64,000 bases of DNA from Streptomyces sp. NBC_00154 (GTDB lineage: Bacteria; Actinomycetota; Actinomycetes; Streptomycetales; Streptomycetaceae): NCBI RefSeq assembly GCF_026342835.1, contig NZ_JAPEMI010000001.1:6082501-6146500 (forward strand). Direction: 5' to 3'. The position numbers were made by a program, and so were the translations under genes. Numbering within the stretch: the first letter of the stretch is position 1; every line of letters starts with the position of its first letter. Shown here in pieces: positions 42,096 to 50,276 of the stretch. The notes under the pieces are model-generated. The model saw only the letters and a list, made by a program, of their open reading frames with translations, was not told the origin of the DNA and did no database searches.

Positions 42096-42833
42096 ATGCG
42101 AATAACCCGTCCGGTACGAATGGCTGTCGCGGCAGCGGCCTGCGGTCTCATGCTCACTCCTCTGACCGCGTGCGGCAGCTCGCACGCGGGGCAGCAGGAC
42201 GACACGAAATCCGGCAGCGCGACGAACCGGAAGGCGCCGACCGCCGACCTGAAGCGCATTCCCGACGTGGGCGACCGGCTGTACGCGCAGATACCCGAGA
42301 ACTCGAGTCAGGTCGTCGCGGTCTACGGCGTGGGCAAGAACTCGGCCGACTCCACCGTCGTGCTGTACACGAAGCACGGCGCCACCTGGGACACCACCGG
42401 CAGCTGGAAGGCCCACAACGGCAGGAAGGGCTGGACCACCGACCATCACGAGGACGACAAGCGCAGTCCGGTCGGCGTATTCACACTGACCGACGCGGGC
42501 GGTGCCCTGGCCGACCCGGGCGCCCTCCTCCCGTACACACAGTCGGCGTCGATCCAGGCACCGCGCTACTGGTCGAAGCCGTACTGGCACGACTTCGACT
42601 ACGTCATCGCCATCGACTACAACCGCGTCAAGGGCACTGCGCCCAACGACCCCACGCGCCCGCTGGGACAGTCGAAGGGTGGCAGCATCTGGCTCCACAT
42701 GGACCACGGCAGCGGTACGTCGGCCTGTGTGAGCCTGCCCAAATCGGCCATGCAGCTGCTGCTGCGCACCCTCGACCCGAAGCAGCACCCGGTCGTGGTG
42801 ATGGGCGACAAGGCCACGCTCCGGGCGGCCTGA
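42096..42833 (+). CDS. Lipoprotein with L,D-transpeptidase-like (YkuD-type) catalytic motif
   Basis: A 245-aa lipoprotein with signal peptide MRITRPVRMAVAAAACGLML and a lipobox ending in LTAC. The C-terminal half carries IWLHMDHGSGTSACVSLP, a His...Ser-x-x-Cys arrangement like the YkuD HGT...SxGC motif, and RSPVGVFTLTDAGGAL resembles the family's T-P-x-G-x-F strand. It probably acts on peptidoglycan crosslinks or related amide bonds outside the membrane. The start codon ATG 42096 lies 6 nt after GAATAT (42084-42089), so the message may be leaderless. Divergence from classical YkuD leaves the activity open. Confidence 0.82.
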   Translation: MRITRPVRMAVAAAACGLMLTPLTACGSSHAGQQDDTKSGSATNRKAPTADLKRIPDVGDRLYAQIPENSSQVVAVYGVGKNSADSTVVLYTKHGATWDTTGSWKAHNGRKGWTTDHHEDDKRSPVGVFTLTDAGGALADPGALLPYTQSASIQAPRYWSKPYWHDFDYVIAIDYNRVKGTAPNDPTRPLGQSKGGSIWLHMDHGSGTSACVSLPKSAMQLLLRTLDPKQHPVVVMGDKATLRAA

Positions 42834-42842
42834 TCACGCCAC

Positions 42843-42872
42843 CCCTCTCGCCCGGCCACTCCTGCGAGAGGG
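42843..42872. terminator. Hairpin between convergent genes
   Basis: CCCTCTCG (42843-42850) pairs with CGAGAGGG (42865-42872) over a 14-nt loop, beyond the stop of the L,D-transpeptidase-like gene and facing the FAD dehydrogenase stop. Confidence 0.5.
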
Positions 42873-42920
42873 TGCGGATCGCCGTGGGCGTGGGCATGTA
42901 CGCGGTCGTCCGGGGACGCG

Positions 42921-45845
42921 TCAGGGCCGCGTCGCCCGCTCCAGCTCCATCAGGACCGAGTGGTAGTCGCGCCCCGTGGCCCGGTCCATGCCGATCTCGC
43001 ACATCCGGTTGGCGGAGAGATACGCGTCGTACTCGCGGGAGTTCACCTCGGCGGCCTCCTTCGCCGTCGCCGACGCCGTCAGCTCCTTGTGCAGCATCCC
43101 GCGGTCGCCCGCGAACGCGCAGCACCCGGCGTCGTCCGGGACGACGACCTCCTCCGCGCACGCCTCGGCGACCGTACGCAACTGCTCCACGTCACCCAGG
43201 TGCTGCATCGAACACGTCGGATGCAGGACCGCCGAACCGGTCCTGCGCAGGATCGTCAGCTCCGGCAGCAGCTCGTCGGCCGCCCAGACGAGGGAGTCGA
43301 CGACGGTCAGCTCCCGGTGCAGCTCCCGGTTGTCCTCGGTGAGATACGGCACCACCTCATGGGCGATACCCAGCGTGCACGACGAGGCGTCGACGACCAG
43401 CGGAAGCTTGCCGCCCGCCGTCCAGCCCCAGGCGGCCTCGACGATGCGGTTTGCCATCACCGCATTGCCCTCGTCGTACCCCTTGGAGTGCCAGATCGTC
43501 GCGCAGCAGGTTCCCGCGACATCCTCCGGGATCCACACCGGCTTTCCGGCACGGGCCGAGACGGAGACGACGGCCTGCGGCAGCGAAGGGCCGCGATGGC
43601 CGTCGGGGCCGCCGAAGATCCGGTTCACGCAGGCCGGGTAGTAGACGGCGCTCGCTCCGACCCGCGAGGTGCGGGGCAGTTTGCGAGCGGCGGCGCCGGG
43701 GATCTCCGGAAGCCACTCGGGTACCAGATCGGGGCGTACGGCCTTGCGGGCGAGCCCGGTGACGGTCTCCAGCAGCCGGTCGCCGATCCTGTCAGCTGCG
43801 GCGACCGCCAGTCGCGCCGAGGCCTCCACCGCCTTGAAGTTCTTCGCCGTGAGCGCCGCGATCCGCTCCTCGCGCGGCGAGTGCCGCTGGTGGCGGAAGT
43901 CCTTCATCATGGCGCCGGTGTCGATGCCGACCGGGCAGGCGAGCTTGCAGGTGGAGTCGCCCGCGCAGGTGTCGACGGCGTCGTACCCGTACGCGTCGAG
44001 CAGTGCGGTCTCCACCGGCGAATCGTTCGGCTGCCGCATCATCTCCCGGCGCAGCACGATCCGCTGGCGCGGAGTGGTGGTCAAGTCCTCGCTGGGACAG
44101 GTCGGTTCGCAGAATCCGCATTCGATGCACGGATCGGCGATCAGCTCGACCTCGGGGATGGTCTTCAGTCCGCGCAGATGCGCCTTCGGGTCGCGGTCGA
44201 GGACGATCCGGGGCGCCAGTACCCCGTCGGGGTCGATGACCTGCTTCGTGCGCCACATCAGCTCGGTCGCCTTGGGGCCCCACTCCAGCTCCAGGAACGG
44301 AGCGATGTTGCGGCCGGTGGCGTGCTCCGCCTTGAGCGAGCCGTCGAAGCGCTCCACGGTCAGTCGGCAGAAGTCGTCCATGAACGCGGCGTACCGGTCG
44401 ACGTCGGACTGCTTCGCCGCGTCGAAGGCGAGCAGGAAGTGCAGATTGCCGTGTGCGGCGTGACCCGCGACGGCGGCCTCGAAGCCGTGCTCCGCCTGGA
44501 GCCGGAGGAGGGATTCGCAGGCGTCGGCGAGCAACGACGGCGGGACCGCGAAGTCCTCCGTGATCAGCGTCGTACCCGACGGGCGGGAGCCGCCGACTGC
44601 GGTGACGAAGGCTTTGCGGGCCTTCCAGTAACCGGAGATGGCCTTGGCCTCGCGGGTGAACTCATTGGTCACCGAGGCGACCGGTGCGACAAGATCCAGC
44701 CCCTCGACGGCCGCGGCCGCCGCACGCTCGTACGCCTCCTGCCCCGGCTCGTCCGGAGCCCGGAACTCCACCAGCAGCGCCGCGGTCTCCTTGGGCAGTT
44801 CGGCCCAGTCGGCCGGCACGCCCTGGACGCTCACCGAGGCGCGCAGCGTATTGCCGTCCATCAGCTCGACGGCGATCGCCCCCGCCTCATTGAAGCGGGG
44901 CACGGCAGCCGCCGCGGCGGTCAGCGAGGGGAAGAAGAGCAGCGCGCTGGAGACCTTCCGGTCCAGCGGCAGGGTGTCGAAGATGACCTCGGAGATGAAC
45001 CCGAAGGTGCCTTCCGAGCCGACCATCAGCCCGCGCAGGATCTGTACGGGCGTCGAGCCGTCCAGGAAGGCGTCGAGCCGATACCCGTTGGTGTTCTTGA
45101 TCTCGTACTTGGCGCGGATCCGGGCAGTGAGCTCCGCATCCGCCTCGATCTCCGCCTTGAGGGCCAGCAGCCCCTCGCACAGCCGCGGCTCGGCATGCGC
45201 CAGCAGCTCGTCCGCCGCCGGATCGGCTGTGTCGACGACCGTGCCGCTCGGCAGCACAAAGGTGAGCGAGGAAACGGTGCGGTACGAATTACGGGTGGTG
45301 CCGGCGGTCATCCCGGAGGCGTTGTTGGCGACGACCCCGCCGATCGTGCACGCGATGGCGCTGGCCGGGTCGGGGCCCAGCAGCCTGCCGTAACGGGCGA
45401 GGGTGGCATTGGCGCGCATGACCGTGGTCCCGGGGCGGATACGGGCCTGCGCGCCGTCGTCCAGGACTTCGATGCCCGTCCAGTGATGGCGGACGTCGAC
45501 AAGGATGTCCTCGCCCTGCGCCTGGCCGTTCAGACTGGTGCCGGCGGCCCGGAAGACGACTTCGCGACCCTTGCCGTGCGCGTACGACAGGATCGCCGAG
45601 ATGTCGTCGATGTCTTCGGGGACCACGACGACCTGCGGGACGAACCGGTAAGGGCTGGCATCGGAGGCGTACTTCACCAGGTCGGAGATCTTCCACAACA
45701 CCTTCTCCGGCCCCAGCAGCTCGGTCAGCTCGCCGCGCAGCGGTTCGGGTGTGCCCGCCGCCCGGCCGTCGAGGACCCGATCGTGGGACGCGGAGCGCGC
45801 CGCACCGGGACGGAGGGCTTCGGGCTTCGGCTCCAGCAGCGGCAT
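42921..45845 (-). CDS. FAD-linked oxidase with Fe-S and CCG domains (D-lactate/2-hydroxyacid dehydrogenase type)
   Basis: A 974-aa fusion. The N-terminal half is an FAD-binding PCMH domain (EVVFRAAGTSLNGQAQGEDI, then ACTIGGVVANNASGMTAGT). It is followed by an oxidase C-terminal domain (GYWKARKAF...AGHAAHGNLHF), two cysteine clusters for 4Fe-4S centres (CIECGFCEPTCP and CAGDSTCKLACP), and two CCG-type segments (VAGTCCATIWHSKG and DAGCCAFAGDRG). This matches membrane-associated D-lactate or glycolate dehydrogenases that feed the quinone pool. ATG 45845 has GAGGGGA about 8 nt upstream. It is a single-gene unit. Substrate choice among 2-hydroxyacids is not resolved. Confidence 0.92.
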   Translation of the reverse strand: MPLLEPKPEALRPGAARSASHDRVLDGRAAGTPEPLRGELTELLGPEKVLWKISDLVKYASDASPYRFVPQVVVVPEDIDDISAILSYAHGKGREVVFRAAGTSLNGQAQGEDILVDVRHHWTGIEVLDDGAQARIRPGTTVMRANATLARYGRLLGPDPASAIACTIGGVVANNASGMTAGTTRNSYRTVSSLTFVLPSGTVVDTADPAADELLAHAEPRLCEGLLALKAEIEADAELTARIRAKYEIKNTNGYRLDAFLDGSTPVQILRGLMVGSEGTFGFISEVIFDTLPLDRKVSSALLFFPSLTAAAAAVPRFNEAGAIAVELMDGNTLRASVSVQGVPADWAELPKETAALLVEFRAPDEPGQEAYERAAAAAVEGLDLVAPVASVTNEFTREAKAISGYWKARKAFVTAVGGSRPSGTTLITEDFAVPPSLLADACESLLRLQAEHGFEAAVAGHAAHGNLHFLLAFDAAKQSDVDRYAAFMDDFCRLTVERFDGSLKAEHATGRNIAPFLELEWGPKATELMWRTKQVIDPDGVLAPRIVLDRDPKAHLRGLKTIPEVELIADPCIECGFCEPTCPSEDLTTTPRQRIVLRREMMRQPNDSPVETALLDAYGYDAVDTCAGDSTCKLACPVGIDTGAMMKDFRHQRHSPREERIAALTAKNFKAVEASARLAVAAADRIGDRLLETVTGLARKAVRPDLVPEWLPEIPGAAARKLPRTSRVGASAVYYPACVNRIFGGPDGHRGPSLPQAVVSVSARAGKPVWIPEDVAGTCCATIWHSKGYDEGNAVMANRIVEAAWGWTAGGKLPLVVDASSCTLGIAHEVVPYLTEDNRELHRELTVVDSLVWAADELLPELTILRRTGSAVLHPTCSMQHLGDVEQLRTVAEACAEEVVVPDDAGCCAFAGDRGMLHKELTASATAKEAAEVNSREYDAYLSANRMCEIGMDRATGRDYHSVLMELERATRP

Positions 45846-45986
45846 GGCGATGGTCCCCTCGGCGGATCGACGCGGTACTCCCACCTTTCTACCAGCGAAG
45901 ATCCGCGCCGCTCACGCGCGGTTCATGATCGATGCGACGATCGGTATGGCTCGCAGACATCGGTGGGCCCGCAACCATCGGTGCGG

Positions 45987-46430
45987 TCAGCAGCGGCGCT
46001 CCGGCATTCCGGCGACGAGAGCGGACAGCAGTCCGCCCAGCACCTCGCGCTGATCGGCCGTCAATGGAGCCAGGATCTCCTCTGCGGCGGCCCGGCGCGC
46101 GTCGCGCAGCGACCGGAGCGTGGCACGGCCCTCGTCGGTGAGTTCGATCCGGACCACCCGTCGGCTGTCCGGATCAGGGGTGCGGCGCACCCGGCCGCTC
46201 GCCTCCAGCGCATCGACCAGGCTCGTGACGGCGCGCGGCACGACATCCAGGCGCTGCGCCAGATCCGCCATCCGGGGCGGTCCGTCGTAGTGGGCGACCG
46301 TGCGCAGCAGCCGGAACTGGGCCGGGGTGATGCCTATCGGCTCCAGCTGGCGGCTCTGGATGCGGTGCAGCCGGCGGGTCAGCCGCAGCAGCTGCTCGGC
46401 CAGCAGTCCGTCGGAGTCGGGGGAGTCCAT
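45987..46430 (-). CDS. MarR-family regulator, divergent from an ABC exporter
   Basis: A 147-aa winged-helix repressor. The recognition region is RMADLAQRLDVVPRAVTSLV, and the wing is GRVRRTPDPDSRRVVRIELT, both typical. ATG 46430 begins MDSPDSDGLLAEQLL. It is divergently arranged with an ABC exporter gene, and a 25-bp palindrome lies in the 117-base gap, so it very likely represses that exporter and itself. The inducing ligand is presumably a lipophilic compound, as for most MarR proteins that control pumps. Confidence 0.92.
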   Translation of the reverse strand: MDSPDSDGLLAEQLLRLTRRLHRIQSRQLEPIGITPAQFRLLRTVAHYDGPPRMADLAQRLDVVPRAVTSLVDALEASGRVRRTPDPDSRRVVRIELTDEGRATLRSLRDARRAAAEEILAPLTADQREVLGGLLSALVAGMPERRC

Positions 46431-46454
46431 GCGGGAACAATATCAGGACTCCGT

Positions 46455-46479
46455 TCATTGTGAGTATAGGTAACAATGA
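46455..46479. promoter_or_regulatory. MarR operator overlapping the ABC exporter promoter
   Basis: Perfect 7-bp inverted repeat TCATTGT-N11-ACAATGA. A candidate promoter for the exporter, TTGTGA (46458-46463)-N18-TATGCT (46482-46487), has its -35 and spacer inside the palindrome, so bound MarR would block polymerase. The site is equidistant from both divergent genes. Confidence 0.65.
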
Positions 46480-46547
46480 GCTATGCTCTCAAAAGTTTGA
46501 CTGCTGCCCGCGGCCGTCTTCCTCTGTCACGCCTGTCGAAGGAGCCC

Positions 46548-48353
46548 ATGAAACCCGACGAACCCACGTGGACGCCCCCGCCCAGGGACGGCACGCAGCC
46601 GCCCGCCGAGCTGCGCCGGATCTTCCGCCTCTTCCACCCGTACCGCGGCCGGCTCACGCTGGTCGGACTGCTCGTCGGCGCCTCGTCACTGGTCTCGGTG
46701 GCCTCGCCGTTCCTGCTGCGCGAGATTCTCGACACCGCCATCCCCCAAGGGCGTACGGGACTGCTGTCGCTGCTCGCCCTCGGCATGATCCTCACCGCCG
46801 TGATGAACAGCGTCTTCGGCGTCCTGCAGACGCTGATCTCGACCACGGTCGGCCAGCGCGTCATGCACGACCTGCGCACGGCGGTATACGCCCAGCTGCA
46901 GCGGATGCCCCTCGCCTTCTTCACCAGGACCCGCACGGGCGAGGTGCAGTCCCGCATCGCCAACGACATCGGCGGGATGCAGGCGACCGTCACCTCCACC
47001 GCCACCTCGCTGGTCTCCAACCTCACGGCGGTCATCGCCACTGTCGTCGCGATGCTGGCGCTCGACTGGCGGCTCACCCTGGTCTCGCTGGCACTGCTGC
47101 CGGTCTTCGTCTGGATCAGCCGCCGGGTCGGCCGGGAGCGCAAGAAGATCACCACCCAGCGCCAGAAGCAGATGGCCGCCATGGCGGCGACGGTCACCGA
47201 GTCCCTCTCCGTCAGCGGCATCCTGCTCGGCCGGACCATGGGCCGGGCGGACTCCCTCACCGAGGGCTTCGCCGAGGAGTCCGAGCGCCTGGTCGACCTC
47301 GAAGTGCGCTCCAGCATGGCCGGGCGGTGGCGGATGTCGACGATCGGCATCGTCATGGCCGCCATGCCCGCCGTCATCTACTGGGCCGCGGGCCTCGCCC
47401 TGCAGTCCGGCGGCCCCGCCGTCTCCATCGGCACGCTCGTCGCCTTCGTCTCGCTCCAGCAGGGCCTCTTCCGGCCCGCCGTGAGCCTGCTCTCCACCGG
47501 AGTGCAGATGCAGACATCCCTCGCGCTCTTCCAGCGGATCTTCGAGTACCTCGACCTCGAGGTGGACATCACCGAGCCCGAGAATCCCGTGCGGCTGGAG
47601 AAGATCCGCGGCGAGATCCGCTTCGAGGACGTCGACTTCAGCTACGACGAGAAGAGCGGTCCGACCCTCAGTGGTGTCGATGTCGCCGTGCCGGCAGGCG
47701 GCAGCCTCGCCGTCGTCGGACCCACCGGCTCCGGCAAGTCCACGCTCAGCTACCTGGTACCGCGGCTCTACGACGTCACCGGCGGCCGGGTCACGCTCGA
47801 CGGCGTCGATGTACGCGATCTGGACTTCGACACGCTCGCCCGGGCCGTCGGCGTGGTCTCCCAGGAGACGTACCTCTTCCACGCCTCGGTCGCCGAGAAC
47901 CTGCGCTTCGCCAAGCCGGACGCGACCGACGCCGAGATCGAGGCAGCCGCCCGCGCGGCACAGATCCACGACCACATCGCCTCGCTGCCCGACGGCTACG
48001 ACACCCTCGTCGGCGAGCGCGGCTACCGTTTCTCGGGCGGCGAGAAACAGCGCCTGGCCATCGCCCGCACGATTCTGCGCGACCCGCCCGTCCTCGTCCT
48101 CGACGAGGCGACCAGCGCCCTCGACACCCGCACCGAGTTCGCCGTGCAGGAGGCGATCGACACGCTGTCCGCCGGGCGCACCACCATCACGATCGCGCAC
48201 CGCCTCTCCACCGTGCGCGACGCGGACCAGATCGTCGTCCTGGACGGCGGCCGGACCGCCGAGCGCGGCAGCCACGAGGAATTGCTCCAGCTGGACGGCC
48301 GCTATGCGGCGCTCCTCCGCCGGGACACCCAACTCGCCCCCGCAGCAACCTGA
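46548..48353 (+). CDS. ABC exporter, membrane and ATPase domains fused (homodimeric type)
   Basis: A 601-aa exporter half that works as a homodimer. Six membrane helices span about 40-330 (LVGLLVGASSLVSVASPFLL onward). The ATPase has Walker A GPTGSGKST, signature RFSGGEKQRLAIARTI, Walker B LVLDEATSALD and H-loop TITIAHRLST, all intact; the signature is FSGGE rather than LSGGQ. ATG 46548 has GAAGGAG 3 nt upstream; the earlier ATG 46476 is inside the promoter region. It is controlled by a divergent MarR repressor through the operator at 46455-46479, so it is probably an inducible drug or lipid exporter. Confidence 0.92.
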   Translation: MKPDEPTWTPPPRDGTQPPAELRRIFRLFHPYRGRLTLVGLLVGASSLVSVASPFLLREILDTAIPQGRTGLLSLLALGMILTAVMNSVFGVLQTLISTTVGQRVMHDLRTAVYAQLQRMPLAFFTRTRTGEVQSRIANDIGGMQATVTSTATSLVSNLTAVIATVVAMLALDWRLTLVSLALLPVFVWISRRVGRERKKITTQRQKQMAAMAATVTESLSVSGILLGRTMGRADSLTEGFAEESERLVDLEVRSSMAGRWRMSTIGIVMAAMPAVIYWAAGLALQSGGPAVSIGTLVAFVSLQQGLFRPAVSLLSTGVQMQTSLALFQRIFEYLDLEVDITEPENPVRLEKIRGEIRFEDVDFSYDEKSGPTLSGVDVAVPAGGSLAVVGPTGSGKSTLSYLVPRLYDVTGGRVTLDGVDVRDLDFDTLARAVGVVSQETYLFHASVAENLRFAKPDATDAEIEAAARAAQIHDHIASLPDGYDTLVGERGYRFSGGEKQRLAIARTILRDPPVLVLDEATSALDTRTEFAVQEAIDTLSAGRTTITIAHRLSTVRDADQIVVLDGGRTAERGSHEELLQLDGRYAALLRRDTQLAPAAT

Positions 48354-48421
48354 TCGCGAGTTCCGGACGCACTCCACCCGGGGGTGCGGCGCCGGTTCTC
48401 CGTACGGCATGATCCCCGCGC

Positions 48422-49030
48422 ATGAGAGCTCTGATCGGGATGGAACTCCCCGGATACCGGCCCGTGGACGTCGACACATGGGCGAACGACGACGGCGATG
48501 TCCTGTCGGTGCACTTCTTCGAGCTGCCGCCGGATCTGCCGGCCGGGCTCGACGACGGGCCGACGCTACGGCACACCCTCACCCACTACACAGCACAGGC
48601 GGGCGGCGGGCTGATCGAGGCATCGGTGAAGCCCCTGGGCGGGCTGCCCGCGCTGCGTCAGATACTCAAGCTGCCGCTGCCCGGCCGGCCGAACGGGCAA
48701 GCGTTCATCGGTAGTTTCACCGTGCCGCGCGCCGGGTGCAGCGCCGTGGTGAAGATCCAGGCGGCCGAGCGCGGCATGACGGGAATGCGGGAAGCGGTGG
48801 TGCTCGCGAAGGTGGGCGTGGAGCAGTACTTCAGGCCGCACCCCTACGCCCCCGACGTCCAGGGCGGACTGCCGTTCCATGCAGCGGACCACGAACGGTG
48901 GGACGCGGAGTTCCCCGACCACCCCCTGACCCGGGTCCGCCGCACCCTCGGCGCGCTCGCGGAAGCGGTCGGTGCGGTACCCGACTTCGCCGCGTTGCCT
49001 GCTTTCGTAGGACCGGGGCGCCGGGGCTGA
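48422..49030 (+). CDS. Conserved hypothetical protein, 202 aa
   Basis: A soluble 202-aa protein starting MRALIGMELPGYRPVDVDTW. It has a mixed alpha/beta look with FFELPPDLPAGL, LPGRPNGQAFIGSFTVPRAG, then MREAVVLAKVGVEQYFRPHP and a C-terminal helix TRVRRTLGALAEAVGAV. I recall similar uncharacterised actinobacterial proteins, but no catalytic motif is evident. A CATGAT element 8 nt before the ATG could give a leaderless transcript. It stands alone between the ABC exporter and a tiny peptide gene, sharing a terminator hairpin with the latter. Confidence 0.75.
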   Translation: MRALIGMELPGYRPVDVDTWANDDGDVLSVHFFELPPDLPAGLDDGPTLRHTLTHYTAQAGGGLIEASVKPLGGLPALRQILKLPLPGRPNGQAFIGSFTVPRAGCSAVVKIQAAERGMTGMREAVVLAKVGVEQYFRPHPYAPDVQGGLPFHAADHERWDAEFPDHPLTRVRRTLGALAEAVGAVPDFAALPAFVGPGRRG

Positions 49031-49045
49031 CGCCGGGCACACGAC

Positions 49046-49083
49046 GGCGCCGCCGCTCCCGTGGGACGGGGAGCGACGGCGCC
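49046..49083. terminator. Hairpin between the hypothetical protein and the 19-residue peptide gene
   Basis: A 15-bp stem with one mismatch (49046-49060 with 49069-49083, 8-nt loop) lies 15 bases from each flanking stop codon. It is a good bidirectional terminator for two convergent genes. Confidence 0.8.
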
Positions 49084-49097
49084 GGGTGGAGCAATGG

Positions 49098-49157
49098 TCA
49101 GACGAGCCAACCCACGAAGTGGACGATGCCGGCGAGCAGGTTGGTGATGAGGTTCAT
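49098..49157 (-). CDS. 19-residue hydrophobic peptide gene
   Basis: The complete peptide is MNLITNLLAGIVHFVGWLV, encoded from ATG 49157 with a strong Shine-Dalgarno (GAGGAGA, 8-nt spacing) and ending at TGA 49098-49100. A terminator hairpin follows 14 bases later. The gene thus has its own ribosome site, stop and terminator, and a perfect 12-bp palindrome lies about 35 bases upstream of the start. The peptide has one His and one Asn beyond the start, and helical-wheel spacing (L3, I4, L7, L8, I11, V12, F14, V15, L18) suggests a membrane-active or membrane-bound helix. It is far too short for most gene finders. No function is known to me; candidates are a membrane microprotein, toxin or signalling peptide. 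Confidence 0.6.
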   Translation of the reverse strand: MNLITNLLAGIVHFVGWLV

Positions 49158-49191
49158 TCGGTGTTTCTCCTCGTACATGGTGCATATGTGG

Positions 49192-49203
49192 GACTGCGCA
49201 GTC
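49192..49203. promoter_or_regulatory. Perfect 12-bp palindrome upstream of the 19-residue peptide gene
   Basis: GACTGCGCAGTC is self-complementary and sits 35 bases upstream of the peptide's ATG in the gap shared with the divergent MltG-like gene. It could be an operator for the peptide gene. The half-site has no recognised owner. Confidence 0.35.
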
Positions 49204-49385
49204 GCGGTCTGCAGCCCGTCGTTTGCGCTCTGTAATCATCTGATGCGGCAGAGGAGTTGAGCAACGAATGGCCATACGATCACGCGTTCCAGCGAACATC
49301 CGATCCCCTGTTCGTGTGTTCTGTCGCGCCGTGCGGGGACCGTGTCGTCCGCGCCGGGGCGTCGGCGCCCGGATACCGTGCCCGC

Positions 49386-50237
49386 ATGGTGAACGAGTCC
49401 CCGGACACCCGGCGCCACGACCGGAGCCGGTTGACCCGGCGCGGGCATCCGGTGCTGCTCGCAGGCGTCGTCCTCGTCCTCGGTGTCGCGGCAGCCGCCC
49501 TCGTACTGTTACTGACCAGGGAGGGGATGGTCGGCCCGCCGCCACGCACCCTCGTCATCCCCGAGGGCCGGCGAGCCTCCCAGGTGTACGCGGCCGTGGA
49601 CAGGTCCCTCGGTGTGCCGCCCGGCACGACCGAGAAGGCCGCCGGTGCGGCGGACCTCGCACTGCCGCCCGAGGTGAAGGGCAATCCCGAGGGCTATCTG
49701 TTCCCGGCGACGTACCCCCTCACCTCCGGCACCACTCCGACGAGCCTGTTGACGTACATGGTCGACACGGCGAGGCAACGATTCGGCGCGAACCACGTCG
49801 CCGCAGGGGCCAGGCGCAATCATGTATCCGTCCACCAGGCCGTGACGATCGCCAGCATCGTGCAGGCCGAGGCGGGCACCACAGCCGACATGGGCAAGGT
49901 GTCCCGTGTCATTTACAACCGGCTGTCCAGGGGCATGCCGCTCCAGATGGACTCCATGCTCAACTACGCGCTGAAACGCAGCACTCTGGACACCACCGCC
50001 GACGACACCAAGATCGACAGCGCGTACAACAGCTATGAGCACAAGGGCCTGCCGCCCACTCCCATCGGTAACCCGGGGGAGCAGGCGATGGAAGCGGCGA
50101 TCACGCCGACGCCGGGCCGATGGCTGTACTTCGTGACCGTCGCGCCCGGGGACACCCGGTTCACCGACAGCTATGCCGAGCATCAGCGGAACGTCCAGGA
50201 ATTCAACCGCAACCGGATTGAGGCAAGCGGCAGTTGA
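49386..50237 (+). CDS. MltG-like endolytic murein transglycosylase with a TTA codon
   Basis: A 283-aa membrane-anchored enzyme. A basic N-terminus is followed by one transmembrane helix (about 22-46) and a YceG/MltG domain: PEVKGNPEGYLFPATYPLTS, IVQAEAGTTADMGKVSRVIY with the catalytic Glu, and MPLQMDSMLNYA. MltG cuts nascent glycan and sets strand length. The protein is shorter than the housekeeping MltG of Streptomyces, so it is probably a second copy. Codon 42 is TTA (49509-49511), read only by the bldA tRNA in Streptomyces. ATG 49386 lies 6 nt after TACCGT, so the message may be leaderless. Confidence 0.87.
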   Translation: MVNESPDTRRHDRSRLTRRGHPVLLAGVVLVLGVAAAALVLLLTREGMVGPPPRTLVIPEGRRASQVYAAVDRSLGVPPGTTEKAAGAADLALPPEVKGNPEGYLFPATYPLTSGTTPTSLLTYMVDTARQRFGANHVAAGARRNHVSVHQAVTIASIVQAEAGTTADMGKVSRVIYNRLSRGMPLQMDSMLNYALKRSTLDTTADDTKIDSAYNSYEHKGLPPTPIGNPGEQAMEAAITPTPGRWLYFVTVAPGDTRFTDSYAEHQRNVQEFNRNRIEASGS

Positions 50238-50276
50238 AGGGCGTCCGGCATCCCCGAGGCGGCACGCGGGTCAGTG

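Noticed and set aside
42960..46463. 1167-aa plus-strand ORF opposite the FAD dehydrogenase and MarR
   Set aside because: Long open antisense frames are common in high-GC DNA; it overlaps two strongly supported genes and has no motifs.
46460..48412. 650-aa ORF in another frame of the ABC exporter
   Set aside because: Arg/Pro/His-rich alternate frame; the exporter frame has all ABC motifs.
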